From contig VAXF01000240.1 of the NCBI GenBank assembly GCA_005888395.1, forward strand, positions 1 through 9,416: a stretch of 9,416 nucleotides of DNA, in the 5' to 3' direction. Shown one piece after another: positions 5,418-9,416 of this stretch (the stretch's first letter is position 1; each line of letters opens with the position of its first letter). The notes beneath the pieces were generated by a model that did no database searches, was not told where the DNA came from, and saw only the letters and a program-made list of their open reading frames with translations. A program made the position numbers and the translations under genes. The stretch is from Actinomycetota bacterium. Its GTDB lineage: Bacteria > Actinomycetota > Acidimicrobiia > Acidimicrobiales > AC-25.

Positions 5418-7126
5418 CTACGCGATCGGCAGCTCGAGGAGGGTCGGCTCTGCTCGCTCGAGGGCAGCCCGGACGGCATCGCGCACCTCGCCCGCCTTCT
5501 CGACCAGCTGACCGCCGACGCCCATCGAGCGGGCCAGCGCGACGAAGTCGACCGGCGGGTCGTCGATGTCCATACCCACGAACCCCCGACGGCCCTCCCC
5601 GGCGCGCCCTCAGCCCCTGCTTCAGGATGAGGTACTGCCGGTTGTTGACGACGGCGAAGACCACCGGGAGCCGCTCGCGGGCGGCGGTCCAGAGCGCCTG
5701 GGGCGAGTACATCGCCGACCCGTCGCCCACGACGCACAGGACCGGCTCCCGGCCGGCCCCGAGCGAGGCGCCGACGGCGGCCGGCATGCCCCAGCCGAGC
5801 CCGCCACCGCGGCAGAAGAAATATCGGCCGGGACGGGACGGGTGGTGGAAGCCGCGCACGTACGTACCGGTCGTGATCGCCTCGTCGACCACGATGGTGT
5901 CGGCCGGGAGCGCCCGCACCAACGCGTGGGCGGCCGCCATCGGGTGCATGGGGACCTCGCCGTACCGGCTCGTGGCCGTCGCCTCGAGCCGCTCGATGGC
6001 GGCGGCCCGCTCGGCCCTGGCCTGCTCGACGGCGGCGGCGGAGGCTGCCGGGTCGACGCGCTGGCGCACCAGCCTCACCAGCGCCTCGAGCGTGGCCCGA
6101 GGATCGCCGACCAGACCGAGGCGGGTCGGGTACGTGCGAGCCAGCTGCGCAGCGTCGGGCGAGATGTGGAGCAGCTCGACGTGGGCCGGCAACGCCGGTC
6201 CCGGTGTGTACGGGTAGACCATGAATGCCCGGCCGCCGACGAGCAGCACGCGCTCGTAGGCGGCCAGCGCGGCGGCGATGGCGGCCGCTGCCGGCGGGAG
6301 CGGGCCGGCCCACGACGGGTGGGCAGGCGGGAAGACCGTCGTCGAGTGCAGGGGCGAGCCGTGGACCCGGACGCCCAACGCCTCGGCCAGCGCCACCAGT
6401 GCGTCCATCCCGCCGGACGCGGGCACCTCGTCGCCGGCCACGATGGCCAGACGTTCCCGGTCGGCGCCGGCGAGCAGGTCCGCGAGCTCGTCCAGCCGTC
6501 CGGCCACCACCCCGCGCTCGATGATCGACGGCGCCGGCGCCGGGGTCCGCGAGCTCGTCCAGCCGTCCGGCCACCACCCCGCGCTCGATGATCGACGGCG
6601 CCGGCGCCGGCTCGCCGGCCTCCTCGTCGAGGATGTCCATCGGGATCGACACGAACACCGGGCCGGCCGGCTGGCTGGCCGAGTCGTGGAACGCCCGCCG
6701 GAGGATCGTGCCCAGCTCCCCGACGGTGCGGACCTCGTGGGCCCACTTGGCCACGGGCCGGGCCAGGCCGACCAGGTCGCCGGCCAGCAGCGGATCGGCA
6801 ACGATGTGCCGGCGGTCCTGCTGGCCGGCGGTGACGACGAGCGGCGTGGCGTTCGCCTGGGCGTTGGTGAGGTTGCCGACGGCGTTGCCCAGCCCGGCCG
6901 AGGTGTGCAGGTTCAGGAAGGCGGGCCGCCCGGTGACCTGCGCGTAGCCGTCCGCCATGGCGACCGCCGAGGCCTCCTGGAGGGCGAGGACGTAGTGGAT
7001 GTCCGGCCGGCCCGTCAGGGCCTCCATCAGCGGGAGCTCTGTGGTGCCGGGGTTGCCGAACACGTCGACGACGCCTTCGGTGGCCAGCACCTCGAGCAGG
7101 ACGTCCCGGCCCCTGAGTTCGGTCAT
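5418..7126 (-). pseudogene. Benzoylformate-decarboxylase-like ThDP enzyme, two frameshifts
   Basis: Intact relatives are thiamin-diphosphate enzymes that decarboxylate alpha-keto acids (mdlC type) or related substrates. The start is ATG 7126, 4 bp after the esterase stop. The gene is cut into three frames. A perfect 67-bp tandem duplication (6477-6610) causes the first break, and a one-base change in the C5 run at 5583-5587 is the simplest cause of the second. Removing 67+1 bases leaves exactly 546 codons plus a TAG at 5420-5418, close to the 528 residues of Pseudomonas putida benzoylformate decarboxylase. In the restored protein the N-terminal PYR domain has GNPGTTELP at 24-32, the ThDP glutamate Glu51 in LALQEA and His74 in LNLHTSAG. 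A second active-site histidine, His247, is in FPPAHPSW, and the C-terminal GDGSA at 445-449 through NN at 472-473 forms the Mg-ThDP motif. Thr28 stands where the Pseudomonas enzyme has Ser26. Sequencing or assembly error is not excluded. Confidence 0.85.
6477..6610 (-). repeat. Perfect 67-bp tandem duplication inside the decarboxylase gene
   Basis: Positions 6477-6543 and 6544-6610 are identical, base for base. The unit is 22 codons plus one base, so it shifts the frame. It duplicates the segment encoding APAPSIIERGVVAGRLDELAD. The outer flanks differ (AGCA on the left, CTCG on the right). The box GGCGCCGGCG recurs at 6463, 6530 and 6597, each 67 bp apart. Confidence 0.95.
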
Positions 7127-7130
7127 GCCG

Positions 7131-8609
7131 CTAACCCCAGAACCGGCGCTCCTCCTCCATGGGCGCACCTTCCACGTGGGAGTCCCGGTCGAGGATCATC
7201 GTCGCCCGCCGACCCGCCTCGTACGGTGGCCAACCCGGATCCCCGGTGTGGGCGAACGCGATCCACGAGTCCTGCATGATCCGGCTCAACGTCGCGACGT
7301 CCGGACCGGTGCCGGTGAACGGGGCGATCAGCGGCAGGTCGAGGTTGTCGAACACGAACGGGACCTCGAGTGCGTGGCAGGCGCCGAGGGCCCCGTCGAA
7401 CACCGGCGAGGGGTAGGTGAACAGGTAGGCGAACGTGGACGGCTGGTGACGGGCGTGCGCCTCGGCCGCTCGCATGGCCGGCACCCGGAAGACGCGGTCG
7501 CTCTCGATCGCCGACCACAGCTCGAACGGCGACGCCGTCTCGCCCCTGCCGGCTCGCGCCGCCCGGTAGGCATCGGTCACCGGGCCGGGGTCGTCGATCG
7601 TGCGGGCCAGGCGCCGGGCAAGCCGCTCCTCGTCCATGCCGAAAGCGGAGCGGTCGCCGATGGCGAAGAACCTCATCTCCTCGCGGTTGGTCCCGATCAC
7701 CATGGGGACGTCCGCCGAGGCGCCGCCGGCGATCGCGGTCTGCGAGTCCTCCACGATGACGCCCCCGTCGACCACCGGCACGAACGGGAGCATCACGGCC
7801 CGACGGCCGGCGAGGACGCCCGTCTGGGCGCCGACCACGGCGTCGATGTCCGCCTCCCGCAGCCCGGCCACCGAGGACAGACCGAGCGCCTCGGTCACCG
7901 TCTCGGTGACAGAGGCCGCCGTCTCCATGGGTGAGGCGTTCGGTCCGCCGCTCTCGGCGATCGCCTTGTGGAACAGCCCGGCGGCTGCCGGGACACCGAG
8001 GAGCGTGGCGACGCTCATCGAGCCGGCCGACTCGCCGAAGATCGTGACGTTCCCCGGGTCGCCTCCGAAGGCGGCGATCTCGTTCCGGACCCAGCGGAGC
8101 GCGGCGACCTGATCGAGCAGCCCCCAGTTGCCGGCGGCGCCGCTCGCCTCGTCGCGCAGGTCGGGGTGGGCGGCGAAGCCGAGGACCCCGAGGCGGTAGT
8201 TGATGGTCACGACGACGACGTCACCCGCGGCTGCCAGCCTCGCTCCGTTGTAGAGCGCGCCGCCTCCGGACCCGCTCATGAAGCCACCGCCGTGGATCCA
8301 CACCATCACCGGCCGGCGAGCGGCGGGATCCGGGCCCGGCGTCCAGACGTTGAGGTAGAGGCAGTCCTCGGACGTCCCCACCTCCTCGCCGCCGATGCGG
8401 CTCGGGCCCACCGGCAGCTGCTGTGGCGCCCACGCGGCGATCGTGCCGGCGGTCCGCACGCCCTCCCATGGGGCGGGCGGCTCGGGCGGCCGCAGCCGCA
8501 GGTCGCCGACCGGTGGCCGGGCGAACGGGATGCCCAGGAAGGCGGTCACCCCGCGGTCCTCGGCTCCCCGCAGCGCGCCGTAGCTCGTCCTCACGGTGTC
8601 GTTCCCCAT
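7131..8609 (-). CDS. Type-B carboxylesterase (alpha/beta hydrolase, esterase/lipase family)
   Basis: It hydrolyses carboxylic esters; the natural substrate is unknown. The 492-residue product has the full family layout: LGIPFARPPVGDLR at 25-38, the signature EDCLYLNVWTP at 81-91, the oxyanion-hole HGGGF at 106-110, the nucleophile Ser194 in FGESAGS, the acid Glu310 or Glu311 in GTNREEM, and the base His412 in CHALEVPF. No signal peptide is visible, so a cytoplasmic location is likely. The start at ATG 8609 gives MGNDTVRTSYGALRG, the usual N-terminus. The frame is open for another 432 bp upstream, but that stretch carries the Nfu-like gene in another frame. TAGGCT ends 7 nt before the start. 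The decarboxylase gene follows after 4 bp, so the two form one operon. The esterase itself is intact. Confidence 0.95.
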   Translation of the reverse strand: MGNDTVRTSYGALRGAEDRGVTAFLGIPFARPPVGDLRLRPPEPPAPWEGVRTAGTIAAWAPQQLPVGPSRIGGEEVGTSEDCLYLNVWTPGPDPAARRPVMVWIHGGGFMSGSGGGALYNGARLAAAGDVVVVTINYRLGVLGFAAHPDLRDEASGAAGNWGLLDQVAALRWVRNEIAAFGGDPGNVTIFGESAGSMSVATLLGVPAAAGLFHKAIAESGGPNASPMETAASVTETVTEALGLSSVAGLREADIDAVVGAQTGVLAGRRAVMLPFVPVVDGGVIVEDSQTAIAGGASADVPMVIGTNREEMRFFAIGDRSAFGMDEERLARRLARTIDDPGPVTDAYRAARAGRGETASPFELWSAIESDRVFRVPAMRAAEAHARHQPSTFAYLFTYPSPVFDGALGACHALEVPFVFDNLDLPLIAPFTGTGPDVATLSRIMQDSWIAFAHTGDPGWPPYEAGRRATMILDRDSHVEGAPMEEERRFWG

Positions 8610-8616
8610 CGCGCGA

Positions 8617-8622
8617 AGCCTA
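8617..8622 (-). promoter_or_regulatory. Putative -10 box for the esterase-decarboxylase operon
   Basis: On the minus strand TAGGCT (8622-8617) is followed by 7 nt and then the ATG at 8609. There is no Shine-Dalgarno sequence, so leaderless initiation is likely. Confidence 0.45.
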
Positions 8623-8646
8623 TGCCAGCACCTCAGCCGGAAGCCT

Positions 8647-8705
8647 GCGATGTCTGGAGTACATGGCCCCTGGATTCGGGGGCTATGTACTCGCGACGTC
8701 TGGAG
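8647..8705. repeat. 14-bp inverted repeat set between 13-bp direct repeats
   Basis: GAGTACATGGCCCC (8657-8670) and GGGGCTATGTACTC (8679-8692) are reverse complements except for one position, which would be a G-U pair in RNA of one strand; the loop is 8 nt. GCGATGTCTGGAG (8647-8659) and GCGACGTCTGGAG (8693-8705) are direct repeats with one difference, and the left copy overlaps the stem's first three bases. The element lies between the Nfu-like stop and the esterase promoter, both on the minus strand. It could be a terminator (no T-run), an operator or a small dispersed repeat. Confidence 0.7.
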
Positions 8706-8725
8706 CCTCGCCGCGCTTCCCCCTT

Positions 8726-8983
8726 TCAGAGGTGATCGGCGGCGGCTGCTTTGACGGCGGCGACGATCGGATCCCAGTCGGCGCCGGGCCGGCGGGTCAC
8801 GGTCACGAAGTCGTTGACGCCGAAGATGGCGACGACACCGTCGACCGCGAACACCGCCTCGGCGAATGGATGCCCGGCCGCCTCGGTGGCGCTGTTGAAG
8901 CTGAGCGTGCCGGGCAGCGTCGTGTCGAGTTGGAAGCGGAGCGCGTTGGGGTTGGGGGACGGCTCCGGGTCGGCGGTGGCCAT
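8726..8983 (-). CDS. Stand-alone Nfu/NifU N-terminal-domain protein
   Basis: The 85-residue product matches the domain found at the front of Nfu-type iron-sulfur scaffold proteins. PEPSPNPNALRFQLD (6-20) is followed by a phenylalanine-centred turn (LSFN), HPFAEAVFAVDGVVAIFGVNDFVTVTR (38-64) and a final DW..IVAAVKAA helix (69-80). The usual C-terminal NifU domain with its CxxC cluster ligands is missing, and there is no cysteine anywhere, so this protein cannot hold an Fe-S cluster on its own side chains. A helper, targeting or regulatory role in cluster assembly is an inference. The start at ATG 8983 is supported by TACGAT ending 8 nt upstream. It diverges from rimO, an Fe-S enzyme gene, with 60 bp between the two starts. 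Confidence 0.87.
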   Translation of the reverse strand: MATADPEPSPNPNALRFQLDTTLPGTLSFNSATEAAGHPFAEAVFAVDGVVAIFGVNDFVTVTRRPGADWDPIVAAVKAAAADHL

Positions 8984-8991
8984 GGGTGTCG

Positions 8992-8997
8992 ATCGTA
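8992..8997 (-). promoter_or_regulatory. Putative -10 box for the Nfu-like gene
   Basis: On the minus strand TACGAT (8997-8992) is followed by 8 nt and then the ATG at 8983. The short gap (CGACACCC) has no Shine-Dalgarno sequence. Confidence 0.45.
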
Positions 8998-9029
8998 TGG
9001 GGGATCGGCTCGGCTCGGGCAGGCCCGGG

Positions 9030-9035
9030 TATCTC
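9030..9035 (+). promoter_or_regulatory. Putative -10 box for rimO
   Basis: TATCTC ends 8 nt before the GTG at 9044. It matches TANNNT except for the last base. Together with the box at 8992-8997 it makes a divergent promoter pair in 60 bp. Confidence 0.35.
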
Positions 9036-9043
9036 GGCCATTC

Positions 9044-9416
9044 GTGCAGGCCCGGTCCTACTGGGTCGAGACGCTCGGTTGCCCGAAGAACCAGGTGGAC
9101 TCGGACAAGCTCGTCGGCTCGCTGGAGGCCGACGGTCTCGTCCGCGCCGTTGGGCCGGAGCAGGCGGACCTGGTCGTGGTCAACACGTGCGCGTTCATCG
9201 ACGCGGCTCGCCAGGAGTCGATCGACGCGGTGCTGGCGCTGGCCGACGCCCGCCGAGACGGCGCCCGCCTGGTCGTGACCGGGTGCATGGCCGAGCGCTA
9301 CGGCGACGAGTTGGCCGAGGCGTTGCCGGAGGTCGATCTGGTGGCCGGCTTCGGTGTTCCCGTCACCCTGTCGCCCAGCGCGGCGCGCGACGTCGCCCGC
9401 CTCGACCTGCTCAACC
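9044..9416 (+). CDS. rimO: Ribosomal protein S12 methylthiotransferase RimO, 3'-truncated
   Basis: RimO is a radical-SAM Fe-S enzyme that adds a methylthio group to a conserved aspartate of ribosomal protein S12. Only the first 124 residues are in the window. They cover the N-terminal methylthiotransferase (UPF0004) domain with its three cluster cysteines: Cys13 in ETLGCPKNQVDSD, Cys49 in VNTCAFIDAARQESID and Cys81 in VTGCMAERYGDEL. The CAFIDxAxxESID and LGCPKNQVDS forms favour RimO over its tRNA-modifying relative MiaB. The radical-SAM CxxxCxxC motif and TRAM domain lie beyond the right edge. The start is GTG 9044, which gives QARSYWVETLGCP, the usual N-terminus. No Shine-Dalgarno sequence is present. 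Confidence 0.93.
   Translation, partial: MQARSYWVETLGCPKNQVDSDKLVGSLEADGLVRAVGPEQADLVVVNTCAFIDAARQESIDAVLALADARRDGARLVVTGCMAERYGDELAEALPEVDLVAGFGVPVTLSPSAARDVARLDLLN

Noticed and set aside
6477..6610. Tandem repeat as a CRISPR or regulatory array
   Set aside because: There are only two adjoining copies with no spacer, and they are coding sequence of the decarboxylase.
4793..7168. Open frame of 791 codons on the minus strand as a single long protein
   Set aside because: Only its first part (to about 6545) is decarboxylase; after the duplication it becomes Arg/Ala/Gly-rich shadow translation and runs on under the secreted protein gene.
8610..9041. N-terminal extension of the esterase to an ATG at 9041
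   Set aside because: The extension is low-complexity, covers the Nfu-like gene in another frame and the inverted repeat, and known esterases begin near the ATG at 8609.

Overview
The window is high-G+C bacterial chromosome. Its gene content and its promoter style (start codons placed right after a -10 box, with almost no Shine-Dalgarno sequences) suggest an actinobacterium, possibly an uncultured member of the Acidimicrobiia. The class is an inference. Most of it is ordinary housekeeping and metabolic coding sequence. I see no CRISPR array, phage, transposase, toxin-antitoxin or defence locus, and no convincing new multi-gene system.

Layout, left to right. The 3' two-thirds or so of a DNA translocase gene, ftsK (+), enters from the left edge. 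After it comes about 300 bp of non-coding DNA dense in GC hairpins. Then a small membrane protein gene (-) with a strong Shine-Dalgarno sequence and what looks like its own terminator. Diverging from it is homoserine kinase thrB (+), followed by a 50-residue zinc-ribbon protein of the DUF5679 type, then queF (7-cyano-7-deazaguanine reductase), an SMP-30/gluconolactonase-like beta-propeller hydrolase, and a secreted Ser/Thr/Gly-rich low-complexity protein, all on +. Converging on these from the minus strand is a two-gene unit, a type-B carboxylesterase followed after 4 bp by a benzoylformate-decarboxylase-like ThDP enzyme. Upstream of that, also on -, lies a stand-alone Nfu N-terminal-domain protein. 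Divergent from it is the start of rimO (+), which runs off the right edge.

The most notable points are these. (1) The ThDP enzyme gene is broken twice: by a perfect 67-bp tandem duplication and by a one-base change in a run of five Cs. Removing 67+1 bases restores a clean 546-residue protein. (2) Seven genes share a TANNNT/TANNNC hexamer ending exactly 7 or 8 nt before the start codon, which is a consistent leaderless-promoter signature. The one gene with a good Shine-Dalgarno sequence lacks it. (3) A compact element at 8647-8705 has a 14-bp inverted repeat set between two 13-bp direct repeats. (4) ftsK and rimO, often neighbours in actinobacteria, sit at opposite ends of the window with about 7.4 kb of unrelated genes between them.

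The genes are mostly single transcription units with unrelated jobs: chromosome segregation, threonine synthesis, queuosine precursor synthesis, ester and alpha-keto-acid chemistry, Fe-S scaffolding and ribosome modification. Only DUF5679-queF and esterase-decarboxylase look like operons.
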